From: Tubulanus polymorphus | Lineage: Eukaryota > Nemertea > Palaeonemertea > Tubulaniformes > Tubulanidae | Direction of reading: 5' to 3' | Assembly: GCF_964204645.1 (NCBI RefSeq) | Contig: NC_134032.1 | Span: forward strand, 9,668,275-9,728,274 | Length of the DNA: 60,000 nt | Part shown: positions 40,239-53,079 of the stretch, in pieces | How positions within the stretch are numbered: the stretch's first letter is position 1 | How the letters are laid out: each line of letters starts with the position of its first letter | Position numbers and translations under genes: made by a program | Notes under the pieces: generated by a model | Seen by the model: the letters and a program-made list of their open reading frames with translations, nothing else | Database searches by the model: none | What the model was told of the DNA's origin: nothing

Positions 40239-40450
40239 GGCTACGAAAAATAGATACCTTGTTTCTCATTTTTGCTGAGCTTAAAAGTTGATTCGGCCGG
40301 CCGTCTATCTACATTGTACCTTAATGTTTTAAAGCCTCGATCAAGCTAACCATACAGACCCGGCAGCTATAGAAATGAACTGAAATTTTATTGCAGTATA
40401 CGAAATGACCCGGGCGATCAAGAGAAACAAGGTATCATTTTTTCTAGCCT
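40239..40450. mobile_element. GATACCTTGTTTCTC MITE, copy 3 (best preserved)
   Basis: GATACCTTGTTTCTC at 40253 and GAGAAACAAGGTATC ending at 40436 form the inner inverted repeat. Outer GGCTA/TAGCC extends it to about 26 bp with gaps. Interior as in the copies at 19.5 and 28.2 kb. Confidence 0.85.
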
Positions 40451-40805
40451 AACACTACACGTTCTCTTTCGTATTAACGCATATTCCCGGTAATTCTAGA
40501 ATACATATACTTTATATGAAAAATGGCTCCGACGCGCGTGAAATGAGGAAATTGCTTTATAATTAAGTTCTCATAATACCCCGTCTAGATTACCCCGGCT
40601 ACATGCAGCTATTGGATTGTCGTCGGCTGCGGCTTTGTGAAACCATCGGAAAAATGCAATAACGCCTTAATTACAGCGTCCTCGCTGCAGATAAAGCCGA
40701 TAAGCTACTGCGGCAATCGATGACCCGTTAGGTGGCGATAGTGAGGTAATTTTCGGCGATATTTCTACTAGTGGTATCGCTTGCTTATACGAATTACAGG
40801 ATCTC

Positions 40806-41176
40806 ATCATCTTCGCTTGCCAGAATATGATTGTCTCCCGCCGAAGCTCGCACCAACACAAACCCTGACCGCAGACCCTTCTTACATCGACCAAAATTTC
40901 AAGGTTGCCGCCTAGCGGCCATCAGGTTATGTATCAAGATGCGTTGTTCTAAGTACCTAGCCAATCACCTGCGTTGTTTTTCACCGGTAGATACGTACTA
41001 TCAATACTACGCATCTGATTGGCTAGATATATAGAGTGGTGGCCACTGAGCGTCAAACAGTCAGCCTAAGAAATCTCGGGCGGTGTAATAGACCCGTCCG
41101 ATAAAGGTCTGTGGCCGCGGTTTGTGTTGGCGTGGGCTTCGGCGAGAGGCAATCAAACCCTGGCAAGCGAGGATGG
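40806..41176. mobile_element. MITE with about 70-bp inverted repeats, copy 2
   Basis: The arms (CTTCGCTTGCCAG... and ...CTGGCAAGCGAGGATG) match those of 13474-13806, and so does the interior, including the GCCAATCA / TGATTGGC inverted pair. A repeat family with two members in one window implies past mobility. Confidence 0.8.
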
Positions 41177-41719
41177 GATCACGAGTGCGCTGGCCGACAC
41201 ACAAGCATCCGACTTTTATTAGCATTCTATCAACACGTCTTTCAAAAACTGATCGTTCAAACTAATGACGCGTCTTCGGGACTACACCTGAGACATTTCA
41301 CCTAATCGAAACCGAACTCGAGACAAATTTCATCGGTACTTTCAAAAACTGATCGTTCACGCTTCACATTACAAAAGATGAATGTCTGGAAAGGTAGTAG
41401 TTGCAGGCTGTAGGTAGTTGATGTATAAGTTCCATCACGGGCGGGGTATATTTGCTGCTCAGATTACCGTCTGCTAATTGGACGTTGAGAACTATTGTTT
41501 CGGACAAGTTGTTTATCACTGATATAATCACCGGGGAGCTGGTGCGTGCTTGGTTTATTGAGGGAGAACTTTTCACCTCGTAACGTTCACGGATTACAGA
41601 TTCTACTCGCGGAAAGATGCGGCGAAAGAAACGATGACATTAAGCAGGCAGAAAACATACCTGGAGACATTGTCTATTGCAGCGTTAAGCGTTTAGACGA
41701 TCAGGTTTTTGAAAATGTT
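41177..41719. other. presumed channel intron, nothing recognised
   Basis: TTTCAAAAACTGATCGTTCA occurs twice (about 41240 and 41340). No gene. Confidence 0.4.
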
Positions 41720-42192
41720 CTGATAAAATGTCTGTCTGGTGTTTGTAGTTCATTTTTATGAAAATGTCTCAAGTGAAGTCCTGAAAACATGTGATTTGTG
41801 GACGATTTCTTGTTTAATGTGTGCCGATTAAGTGTCTAATGTCTGGTGTTTGTAGATCACTTTTTTATGAAAAAATAAATGTCTCAAGCGAGTTCCTGAA
41901 TCCATGTGATGTGAGGACGATCTCTTTTAGAAAGAATGCCGATGAACTGTCTAATGTCTGGTGTTTGTAGTTCCTTTTCTATCAAAAAATATCTTTTCGA
42001 AAGTGTGCCGATAAAATGTCTAATGTATGGTGTTTGTACTTCATTTTCTATCAAAAATGTCTGAGATGAAGTCCTGAACACTTGTGATGTGTGGACGATC
42101 TTTTTTTGAAAGTGTGCTGATAAAATTACTAATATCAAGTGTTTGAAGTTCATTTCTTATTAAAAATGTCTCGGATGTTTGGTGCTTGTAGC
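41720..42192. repeat. 107-115-bp tandem array (GTCTAATGTCTGGTGTTTGT)
   Basis: GTGTTTGTAG landmarks at 41739, 41846, 41961, 42030 (shortened unit) and 42139. Units also share ATGTCTCAAGTGAAGTCCTG. Isolated related pieces lie at 51195-51245 and 51709-51760. Confidence 0.9.
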
Positions 42193-42441
42193 TTGTAGCT
42201 GGACCGGGTTCCACAGTTGTGAGTAATAGAATGAGCTCCGAGTTGAGATTAGCTTATCTTCAATGTTCCAAGCTCTAGGGTCAAATTCAAACCCAGTGGA
42301 ACAATCTGGTCCTTGAGTTAATTCGTTGAAAATCAACCGATTCGAACTCAAGACCTGTAACTCACAACAGTGGAATTGGATCTTGGTGGACAAGTACGGT
42401 GGAAACGATGTAATAACAACAGTCATTAAACGGCATCTATC

Positions 42442-42884
42442 TATGGTGGCTGATTCGGGCCATTACATAAAATACCTGGTATGCAAATAAGGGCGCCAGA
42501 ACGTCTTTAAAAATCCGTTTTGGCGAACTTTCATTTTGGCGCACCCGCCAAAACAGCGAAAAACGTCGACATTTCTCTGAAAGTTCGTTTTGGCGCCCCC
42601 GCCACTTTCAACCACGTAAAATAATTCTATATATGCATATTTATGCAAATTACACACAGGATCGACGCGCAAAATTGAATGATAATTTTACGTGGTTGAA
42701 TGCTTGTTTTGGCGGGGGCGCCAAAACAGAAATAACCGCGCCAAAACGGAATAATCTTTGTTTTGGCGCGCCAAAACGGACTTTCAGAGAAAATTGGACA
42801 TATTTTTCGTTTTGGCGTTCTGGCGTTCTGGCGCCCTGATTTGCATACCTGAAATTTTTCGCTTTGGCCCTTATCAGCTACCAC
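42442..42884. mobile_element. foldback element with E2F-like palindromes, copy 1
   Basis: Begins TATGGTGGCTGATTCGGGCC and ends GGCCCTTATCAGCTACCAC, imperfect inverted repeats. It is flanked by an exact 7-bp direct repeat ATCTATC (42435-42441 and 42885-42891). The arms are built from repeated CGTTTTGGCGC units, including TTTTGGCGCGCCAAAA (E2F type). The core has inner inverted repeats CAACCACGTAAAATAATT / ATAATTTTACGTGGTTG around an AT-rich loop. No coding capacity. Confidence 0.88.
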
Positions 42885-43167
42885 ATCTATCCGCCAGTTC
42901 ACATGAACTAATGTTTGAGCAACTCGCATTTCGGATACTCCATTGACGATTACCACCTGCATATGAAAGCAACTCGTGGCCTGTCCAGAAATCTGTGGCA
43001 TCTATTTCAATGGTTTCGTTAAAAATTCAACAAATTAAACCTAGCGTCAAATACTATCATTTGACACTATAAGCATTTTTGTACTCGGTGCCATTTACAT
43101 AATTATATGTATTGCTTTCCACGATGAGTGGTGCGCGCAGCATTACATATATATACATAAATATATT

Positions 43168-43471
<304 letters not shown>

Positions 43472-43640
43472 CGCTCTTGAGGAAATATTGGAATATTCCA
43501 TAATTTTCGATTCACTGTTAACTGCGCACATTCAGAGCAGAATCACACTTGACAATGCTTTCTCGTTGCATTGTTCGATATTAACAGTGTAACCGTGTAT
43601 AGCGTTTATGGAGGTAGAGTTACATACGCGTGGAAGGGTC

Positions 43641-44348
43641 TATGGTGGCTGATTCGGGCCATTACATAAAATACCTGGTATGCAAATAAGGGCGCCAGAA
43701 CACCAGAACGCCAAAACGAAATAAAACGTCAAAATTTCTTTAAGAATCAGTTTTGGCGCGCCAAAACAAAGAAAATTCCGTTTAGGCGCCTCCGCCAAAA
43801 CAAACTTTCATTTTGGCACCCCGCCAAAACAACGAAAAAAGTCGAAATTTCTCTAAAAATCCGTTTTGGCGCAACAAAACATAGATTATTCCGTTTTGGC
43901 ACCCCCGCCAGAACGAACTTTCGTTACGGCGCCCCCACCAAAACAACGAAAAATGTCGAAATTTCTCAGAAGCGCCAAAACAAAGAATATTCCACCAAAA
44001 CGAATTTTCAACCACGTAAAACAATTCTATATATGCAAAATTATGAAAATTACACACAGGATCAACGCGCCAAATTGAAAAATAATTTTACTGTGGTTGG
44101 ATCTTTTTGTTGGCGGGGGGCGCCAAAACGGAAATAACCGCGCAAAAACGAAATAATCTTCGTTTTGGCGCACCAAAAAACGGATTTTTAGAGAAATTTA
44201 GGCATTTTTCGTTGTTTTCGTTGTTTTGGGCGCGCCAAAGCGGACTTTCAGAGAAAATTGGACGTATTTTTTGTTTTGGCGTTTTGGCGTTCTGGCGCCC
44301 TGATTTGCATACCAGAAATTTTTCGCTATGGCCCTTATCAGCTACCAC
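43641..44348. mobile_element. foldback element with E2F-like palindromes, copy 2 (expanded)
   Basis: Same termini and core as copy 1, flanked by the exact 7-bp repeat AAGGGTC (43634-43640 and 44349-44355). It is 708 bp long, against 443 bp, because the arms hold more CGTTTTGGCGC / GCGCCAAAACG units. Open frames in this region are artefacts of the module repeat. Confidence 0.88.
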
Positions 44349-44713
44349 AAGGGTCCGTGGCGTCAACGTTCTTGAAAACGGTGATCGAAGGCGGTCGTAC
44401 GAAATGATTAGTTTCAGTTTCTAATCAATCGACTTCGACTAAAATATCTACACTTACACGTCGAAGTATATCCGTATGGTCTGTCTACAAAGTTTATAGC
44501 CGCGATCGTGCGGATACGATTTGTCCTGGGCCGAAATGGCACCGATCAGGCCCGAGTCAAATTTGGCCCGTGTCTAATAAGAGAGAGCGCTCAGGCGTAA
44601 ACCACTCACTCGATACTGAACAATGCTTAAACAAAGCGAAGTGAGTCACTCCCGGAGCCTGTAGCAATTCGTCGGCAAAAATTCGACCCGCCCTTAAATT
44701 TAGCTCGGGCCTG

Positions 44714-44830
44714 GTCCGACGTTTTTGACCGATCTGAAATCAGAATGGGCCCGGCCCGGAACAACTGTTCACACGGGTGCCAAATGGGCCCGGGCCCATT
44801 CTGATTTCAGATCGGTCAAAAACGTCGGAC
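44714..44830. repeat. perfect 41-bp inverted repeat (hairpin)
   Basis: 44714-44754 is the exact reverse complement of 44790-44830, with a 35-bp loop. The arm begins GTCCGACGTTTTTGACC and ends TGGGCCCGG. Weaker GGCCCG-rich pieces flank it from 44520 to 44925. Confidence 0.95.
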
Positions 44831-44848
44831 AATCAAGAATTAGAAAAT

Positions 44849-44905
44849 GATACCTTGTTTCCCCTAATCGACCGGGTCTGTTAGTTTGATCATGATTGTA
44901 AAATT
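44849..44905. mobile_element. truncated GATACCTTGTTTCTC MITE end
   Basis: GATACCTTGTTTCCCCTAAT, then CGACCGGGTC, equals one end of the family seen at 19.5, 28.2 and 40.2 kb. The rest is lost. Confidence 0.65.
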
Positions 44906-45507
44906 CGGCCCGGGCCTGAAATGCTCGCGTGATCGCGGCTTATGTCAGTCTTTCGAAATCAACTTTCTCATCGGGTTACGCGCGAGAGACCGAGCGAGAG
45001 CAGACGAGAGAGACTGAACTGCACAGCTATCCGACTCGGAAACATAAATTCTCTCCCAGCAAACGCCAACAGAGCGAAGATATTCGAAGCCGTAGTTTTC
45101 ATCACGGTAGGCAAGAGATTATCAGTGGTGTCAACGCACCAGATCTCTTCGGCAGCAATCACCATGGTAACCAGAAATATAGCATCTCAATCGTTTCATC
45201 CGCACGGCTTTCTCCACGATACATAAACGCGCGAACAAGAGTGTCGCTCGGGCACCGAAAAAAAAATACAAGCATTACTATTCCCAATGCACAATGGCAT
45301 TTTAAGGATGTAGGCAATCTCCGCAGAGGTTTAAATACATGAGGAAATTTAGTCTTGTTGCAATTATTTTGTTTCAGACGGATTAAGTAATATATTATTT
45401 TGTTTTGAGTTGGTATCAAAATGCTGGATGCGAATACAAAATGTGCCCCAAAGGTACATCCTTTATTTGATCGAGGGAAGATAGAGATAGCAGTTAGTGA
45501 ACCCTCC

Positions 45508-45985
45508 ATCCCCTCCCCTCACAGCTGTGGTTGGAGTTTGCGACTAGAGCAGACACATCGGGCTTTCGTAGAACTCCCCTCAGAGTTCTGGTGGTAATGG
45601 CGAACTGGAATAGTCACATGGGTTCAAGACAGCTGGGGTTGGCCCGTGAGCGACGGGAACAGACACTGGTTCTGGGGAACAGACACCAACAGATGGGTTC
45701 TTGGAGAAGTGACTGGTACAGACACGAGTTCTAGATTGACCCTCGTCACAGCTGTTATTGGGGACTAAGTTAGTAATACAGAGGTACTGGTTCTAGAAAA
45801 ACTGTCCTCACAGCTGTTGAGGGAGTGAGCGACTAGAAAGTGGACACATGGATTTTGGAGAACTCCCCTCACAGTTGCGCAGGTCCGACTGGAGACCAGG
45901 CACATGGCTTCTTGCAGAACTCCCCTCACAGCTGTAGTGGGAGTGAGCGACTAGAATTAAGACATAGGTTCTAGGCAAATTCCGA
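45508..45985. repeat. about 60-bp minisatellite (CCCCTCACAGCTGT)
   Basis: CCTCACAG landmarks at 45517, 45578, 45741, 45806, 45867 and 45924. Units share GTGAGCGACTAGAA, GACACATGG and TTCTTGGAGAACT. Confidence 0.9.
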
Positions 45986-46001
45986 AGCCGTGTCGCAGAC
46001 A

Positions 46002-46236
46002 GGGCCAACTTCGGTTTTCGTAGCTAGTCGACTAGTGGTCGCAACCAATAACCGAACACACTATAGTTCGGTCGTAACGTATTTCACAGTGTCGGACATC
46101 TTGAACTAGGTCCGAACTATAGCGACCGTGCTCAATTGCATGGTCGACCATTTCCGGAACCGGTTCCGACTAACGGACATTTGGTTTCATTTCAGTTCGA
46201 CTATGGTCGACTAACTCCGATAACCGAAGTTGGCCC
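46002..46236. mobile_element. CGGTTTTCG/CGATAACCGAAGTT MITE, copy 2
   Basis: Termini GGGCCAACTTCGG and CCGAAGTTGGCCC are perfect 13-bp inverted repeats. The interior matches 21733-21956 (AATAACCGAACACACTATAG, ATGGTCGACCAT). Confidence 0.85.
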
Positions 46237-46404
46237 AAGTTTTCGCGGTCCGGCCCATAGCGCACATGTATCATAATTCGGCTGGGTAGCTTCCGAATAA
46301 TCTATCATTGGTCGCACTGATTGAATTACTGGACAGCAGCCAATCAGTCCGACAAATCGATCTCAGGAAGAGAGGAAGAGAGAGGCGGAGAGCAGCTCGG
46401 ACTG

Positions 46405-46790
46405 TATCACACAGAGAACGATTGTTTCGCTTTTAAATGCGACGATCCGTTGGCCATTGTCCGGCGCTGATGGCTTCTCGACGCGCGGACGAACTGGCCG
46501 GTGACCCGATCAATTTCCTCGCTATCTCCGGTACCTTTAACCGTCGGGAAATGGGCTGCGTATCGACCAGTAATGAATTGTTTTGCAGCGACGCCTGACA
46601 CAAGCACCGGACCTACGTACACCACCACCGGGCGTTTCCGAGTAGTCTGGGCATCGACCGTTCGCACGCGAGACGACCTGTTGACAACCCCCGACGCGCA
46701 GATTTCCAAGAAATTCGATCAAAACATTCATCCGCGAATAGAAAGCATTAGAAAATACGTGTTCCTGCAGTTCTAAATGCGACACGAGCT
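46405..46790. other. GC-rich region open on both strands
   Basis: Unusually GC- and CpG-rich for the window. A minus frame (46709-46407, about 100 codons) follows an acceptor-like GTTGTCAACAG, while plus frames of 45-90 codons overlap it. It could be a small exon, an unmethylated CpG-rich element or chance. No family recognised. Confidence 0.25.
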
Positions 46791-48575
46791 GAATCCTCTA
46801 TGACGTAAGGGAAACCCCCAACTTCCTCAATTGTGAACTGATGACAGTGTCGCCATGGCAGCGCATCAAAACATGGCACGTATCATGTGTAACAGGAGAG
46901 GAGTGACAGGGTAGCAAATAAGGGAGGATAGCCGCGGAGGAGGCTTAAGGCGTGTGGGAGGTAATGGAGAGAGGGAGAGGTAACCGAGGACCAGTGAGAG
47001 GGTCGGGACTAAAAGGGAGACTAAAGTTGTAGGAGTCGGTGGAAAGGTAGAGGGGATTTTGAAAGTGAGGGGAAGAGAAGGAAGAAGAGGCTCAATGGAG
47101 GATAAATACGTCATGAAATGCAATTTGGTACCTGCAAAACCAGCTATCCCGCCAGAAGGTCGTCCGTTGTCAGAATTAGTTCATTTTCAATGAACTATGA
47201 ACAGGATTTCAGACTCCCAAATCCATGTTTTATCACAGCGCCCACTTAATAAAGGCCTACAATACTTTCATTTATACTACTCGAATAAAGGTAAAGTTTT
47301 CATAAATAATTGATCCATTTCAGAGAAAAGTTCATTCAGTTTTAATTGAGATGTAGATAAGAAATCGAACGCGGACGACCAACTATAGTAGATATATCTA
47401 CTAGCGACACCTGGCGGATCCTCGCCTGCCACACGTGGAATCCTCGATTGCCACAGTAGCGCTGCGCGGGTACCCCGTCCCGGATTGACTTCTGCACGAT
47501 CGCGTCGTACGAAGGCGAAGCGCGTTAAGGCGAAACGAGTGTGAAAGAACGTCACTTCAAGTGCGCGGCGTGTGTGATGGAGAGCGCACGTAGAACCGGA
47601 GACTGAGAGAAGAAATTAAAAAATACGACACACAACTACAAGGTGGTTGGTGGGGATGATGATTGTGCCGTGCCTGGGGAAAATTGAAATTCACAGAAAT
47701 CGGGCGGTAAGCTGTCATAACTAGAAGATTTACACTCAACGCGAATGTGCCGTTCAGTAGACACCTGTAAACGGCCAGATATCGCGCGTCGACACCGCTC
47801 GCTCGCTATCTACCTCCCTCTCTCCATCACTGCAGCGGATAGGTTTTCGCAGAATTGTTTTGCCGTTCTATTCGCGCGCAAGGCGTTTTTGCGTCGACGA
47901 TATCGGAACGAAAACACACACGATTTTTTTTTGTCCGTTCCCAGGAATCGACGTGAAAAAAACAAAAAACGCCATCAGCGTTCCGAGCGTATACAATAAT
48001 GAATGAGTCCTTACGCCGCCATGACGTCACGACTGCTGCATCAAATCGCACACGTTTCGAGGCGTACGACGTCACCATTTCGTGCGTACAAAAAAAAATC
48101 AAAACATATTCAAATCCAAAATTCATTGTTCATTTATAATATGTTATCAATATTTTATTGATTGTCGATAAAATCGAGCGATGTGTTACTTTTAAAGGCG
48201 TCAATAAACTTTCAAGGTAATATTTTCGTTCTGTTTTCTAATTTGTCCACTCTCAACCATGTTATTTCTTTTTATGCTTACCTTTGTTGACATATTGCTA
48301 CAACGATCCTATTGTAAAAATTTATTAGAGCCAATAAAGAATTAAATTGAAATTGAAAATGAATTGTCTACGTCATCAGTTCGTGCGTGCACTACACACG
48401 GATCGATACGCCGCACTACGATGACATCACGCTTGTCGTTTGGATGCCGTTGTCGGCGCGGAGCGGATGTGTGCATGTTCGGAATCTTTAATTCCGAGTC
48501 GTGACAACATCTCCTGACAATGTCATTAAAACATACAAATCTATGATGAATTTCAACTCAATATATTATTTCTTA
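46791..48575. other. presumed channel intron, no supported gene
   Basis: GA-rich strand asymmetry at 46895-47110. CTCF-like site at 47401-47417. CpG-rich patch at 47440-47900. CRE palindrome at 48022. Open frames are short or overlapping. Confidence 0.35.
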
Positions 48576-48640
48576 CTTTCCATCTCTCTTTCTCTCTCGT
48601 TCTCTCTAGCTCTCTCGCTCTCTCTAGCTCTCGCTCGCCG
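48576..48640. repeat. CT-rich microsatellite
   Basis: CTCTCT runs with AG and CG interruptions. Gives a false Arg/Glu-rich frame on the minus strand. Confidence 0.9.
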
Positions 48641-50235
48641 CCTGTTCCGTGTACTGTAACCATGGAAACAGTATCGGGTGCGCGTGGCGCTGCCTGAAAG
48701 TAATATCATCTTGGTTCCCGTGTCTGAACCAGCAGCAGCGGCGGCGGCGAGAGGAGAGAAAGCGCGAGAGGGAGGGGTGAGGAGGGTTGCGATTGCGATG
48801 AAAATTATGGGCCGCAAATTACGAGATAATAGAATTATGAACTTGTTACAGCGGCCAATTTCATCGCCCGATACAGCAACAGCAGCGTACAGCGGAGGCT
48901 GGCTATGAGTAGCCACCGACGCGTGGTGAAATTCCATCAGATATATACATGTACATAATATATATACCTCAGAGGAGGTTTGTATACTGAATTATTTATG
49001 CAACACAAGTTAGACAAAACGGTCATTCGATCGGTCTGTTGTAGAAAGTACATACACCGGCCGGGATTGATTTAAAGTTTCGAGTTACAAGTCTGGGCGG
49101 CACGTAGAAAGATGAACCTTTGAAAGACTTCGAAGTTTTTGTGAAACATTATCTATGGGTCAGTAAAAGGGTATCGGTATTGCAGGAATCGATTGATTAC
49201 CATCGTCCTGTAAGCTTGTTATCTAAATACCTCGGCACGAGGGTCAGTTGTTGTCAACCATCTTAAGCAATGGGCACCAGGTAGTGCCGTACTGCACCAG
49301 GTAGTGCATTCCAACAGTCTCTAAGCAAACGACCCAGTATCTCGGGATATTGATAAGCTTTTGGCCATGAACCAAAACATTTGATCAACCTTTGGGCAAC
49401 CTGGGTTACATTTCAAGAATTCGGAAACAAATTGCCCTTTACGACGCTATTTATCGACTTAAGGCCACTGACACCTGAAAATCATTCCTAAGTAACCGGC
49501 AAATGTACTTAGAATCTGCTCGTCGACGTTCATCAGCACGAGGCTCGAGGACGTGTATAACCGTGTAGACACTTATTCAGAAATATATGTTTATCTACCG
49601 GTTTCCGATAGATTGGAAAATCACTGAACGACATTTCTTCAAAAACCGATCGAAAACCGGCAACAACTTAACGAACATAAAGGCCCCGATTGTCACGATG
49701 AGCTTGTTGTTGCTACATGGAGAAGAGCCGATGCCAACAACAGACAAAAACTTAACACACATACATGAGCGCACACACGGTCGCCATGGCACCGCCACGG
49801 CCGCCGCCGAACCTCTTTTTTTATAAACGCGGTATAGATAAACGCCGGAATAGGAATCCGCATTGTAGTGCGGAGGCCGAGATTTCGAGTACCCGTGCTC
49901 GGCACAACACTCGATCAGTTGACATCGAAAAGGGGTACTTATCCAGGCTGCGATCGCAGGCCGTGAGTGCGGTTCTATATACGACCGAGCGTCGTTAACC
50001 CGTACCATCGAGGGTTCTTCACGTATACGCTTACATGGAGATTAACCCGGCAGTGAGCGCTGCTGGAGAGGCTTATGACGAAGATGATCTCGAGAGATTA
50101 GCCGATAGTATACGTAAACAATAGGATAGCGACGGACTGCAGTATGTTGCAGACGAAGTTGTGGATGGTTAAAACGGGAAACACTTATACTAGGCCTAGT
50201 TTGTAATTCTGTAAATGCATGTACGCGCCAGTAGA
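48641..50235. other. presumed channel intron, nothing recognised
   Basis: A GGCGGCGGCGAGAGGAGAG patch near 48735. Overlapping frames at 49587-50008 on both strands have no support. Confidence 0.35.
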
Positions 50236-50655
50236 ATTGGTTGAAATATTCAATAGAGCGCTATCGTTGGTTGAAAACGGAGCGTCAACTGTCGGAATGG
50301 AGGTCACTGATTGGTCGAAAAGTGAAATGAATGTTAGCTTGGCTGGTCAAGCAAACGGAATGTCGTGATTGGGCAACGGTAGAATGAAGCGCGCTGATTA
50401 GTCAATCTGTAGAATCATGGATGAAGTGCACTGATTGGCCTAACTGTCAAGCGAAGAGCACTGATTGGTTTAACTATAGAATGAAGTCCAGTTATTGGTC
50501 AATCTGCATGATGAAGTGCACTGATTGGTCAAACTGTCAAACGAAAAGCAATTCTTGGTTAAACTATAGAACTATAGAAGTCCTGTGATACGTTAAACTG
50601 TGATATGGAGGGCACTGATTGGTCGAGATATCAAAAAGAAAGCATTGATAAGTTG
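50236..50655 (-). repeat. array of CCAAT boxes (reverse orientation)
   Basis: Units of about 40 bp of the type GAAGTGCACTGATTGGTCAA. Eight keep an exact ATTGG and others have single changes (ATTAG, CTTGG). On the minus strand these read CCAATCAG, as in the array at 31161-31610. Confidence 0.85.
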
Positions 50656-53079
50656 AACGGTGGGACGCAGGAAACAAAGAATACTATAATTTGCTGACCG
50701 ATCTCTCATTCCTAAATTATTGCCTTCCCACCCCACTCCATCTCCCTCTCCCTTGCCTTTTCCCCCTGAGATCTAATATCCGCAACACACGCGCATACAT
50801 ACATGTATACATGTATATAGATAGATGTCCGCGGTAAAAGCAAGAGAGAGTGGAGAGATATTTAACTGAGTTTATTAGATTTCATCTTCAGCGCAGACAA
50901 GATATGCCCGCAGTTGATTACCATTATACAGAGCGTGAGGAATATTCGATTTATCAGTGACACGTATATGCAACGCGATGTACAGTAGATCCCAAGACTC
51001 AGTCAGAAGAACGACGGAGGTTATCCAAATGATAATAAAACCAGAATTGAATTTAAGAAAATCCAATCATTTTATATTAAATTGACATGATACAGCCTTC
51101 ATTCACTATCGACTCGGGGTTGATTTATGTAAGGGTTTTGTACAGCGTTTTAGTGTGAAATAGCTGGCGTTTGTTGTTTGATTTGCAATTAAAATGTCTC
51201 TGGTGAAATTACGAACACACGTGTGGATTATTACTTTTGAATGGGTGCGTTCACGCTAAGTTATTTAGAAAGGTCTTAATTTTGCCCATCCCCATTGTTG
51301 GTAGCCAATTCGGCAATGCGTGTGCACACTCTGATATGATCCGTTCAATGATCCGTTCCGTTTGAAATGGTCTTACTAGTGGTAGTGTAAGGGGCCGTGC
51401 ATAAAGTACGTACATTTGACTTCTGGGTATTTTTAACCCCCTCTCCCCATGTACGCTCTTTGTACGTTTTTTATAACCCCCCCTCCTTGCGAATATACTT
51501 TTATGATTGACCCCTCCTTGTAAAAGGGAATTAAAAAAGGCAAAATTCACCAGCATTCATCAGAGCTCCGACGACGATGTACCGTATTGACGAAGTGAAA
51601 GACCGAGGATGGGGAATTCCTAGGAAACCCCAACAAATATAGGGTAGATTTGTAAAAATCACATTGTATTTCGACGTCCCCTCTACTACTATTTTCAATT
51701 TAAGAATATCTCAGGTGCCGAAGCAAAGATGTCTCAGGTAAACTCCTGACAATTGCAGGGTGATGGCTACAGGTTGATTAGAACCTCTAGCACGTCGCAT
51801 TTGTGTAACCCTGGATTTATATAAGCAATAAAACAATAACCAATTGTGTTATGCAAGTGCGCGAAATACAAAAGGGTAAAGAAATAATGTACGGTCTGAT
51901 TGACAGCCAGTTATAGTTTTATCGGTAATTTTATGGTCGAATTCGCATCGACTGCGAACAGAGCTTTTGTTGTTTGATGGCGTTGAACATCGCGCATACT
52001 GACGCGTGCACCGAACACCGCACGAATCTCAGGACGAAATGTTCAGGAAGAAAATGCCAGCGCGAACCTCCGGCGAATCTAATTAGTCGGATGTGGGGCA
52101 AAATGGCGTGGGGTTTTTACTCCGGCTCGTTTCAGTATTTCACGGCATACGATTTTTAAAGCACGTGATCAGACGACCGTTTTGGTGTCTACGTCGTAAG
52201 TTTGTGATTTTGATTAAAATGAAATTCTCAACCAGGAACGAACGTAAGATGATTCGACCTAAAAGGCTATTGTTGAGACTGAGGGCAAAAAGAGATGGGA
52301 ACCGAAGAAGGTTATCAATGGAGAAAGACGGTATTGGCCGAAAAAGGATATTCAATTCAAAAGAGAGCGCAAGAGACGAACACAGTATAATTTATGACGC
52401 CGTGAATTATCGAGTACGCTATAATAATTACGATCGGATTTAACGTCCTCGGTATAATTAAATATTGCGTCTGTTGTACTCGCCGCCACCGCGGCTACAG
52501 CTACTGCTGCTATTCAATTGTTCTATTATTAAAAACGGTCCTCGCCGCGGCAATTAAAACGCGTATGACGCATCAATTAATGCGCACAATAGATTTATAT
52601 GGCAATCACAGCGTCTTCGAGCAGCGACCGATTGTGACGGGAAGCGGTGATTCATTTTGAATCTCCGGTCAAGTTCTAAATCGAGTTCAAGATCAAATAT
52701 ATTTCTCGGAAAGCATAAGACGAGCTATATACAGATATTAAAGGAGAAAAAAAAACAAACAATACAATTTACAATTTTTCCACGAGCACAATCATTAAAA
52801 GAGAGAAAAGTAGGTTTCTGTGTGGGACAAGGCTTAAGGCCGCTGTCGCAAAAGCACCTAGTAAAAGGGAAACGGAAATGAAGGAACAATGGGAATGGAA
52901 GAGAACTAATAAATTTCAAGTCTAAGGAGAGGGCATGAGTAAGCTAGAAAGTCCAGAACAAGAAGCAATTGTAGAACTATTGGTCGTAAGATTGTTGGTC
53001 CTTGAACGAGGTATCCAAGATGACCGACCAATCAGAACCAGTATACCGAGTCTTCCCAAACGTACAACGTTATCAGTCG
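50656..53079. other. presumed channel intron, no supported gene
   Basis: Contains the stray units of the 41.7-kb array (51195-51245, 51709-51760). A basic 116-codon plus frame (52093-52443) has no family match or clear splice sites. Confidence 0.35.

Noticed and set aside
44929-45342. 137-codon plus frame rich in Arg and Ser
   Set aside because: Begins next to a broken mobile element, no domain, and overlaps frames on the other strand.
52093-52443. Basic 116-codon plus frame
   Set aside because: Ordinary AT-rich composition giving Lys/Arg/Ile codons; no domain or splice support.
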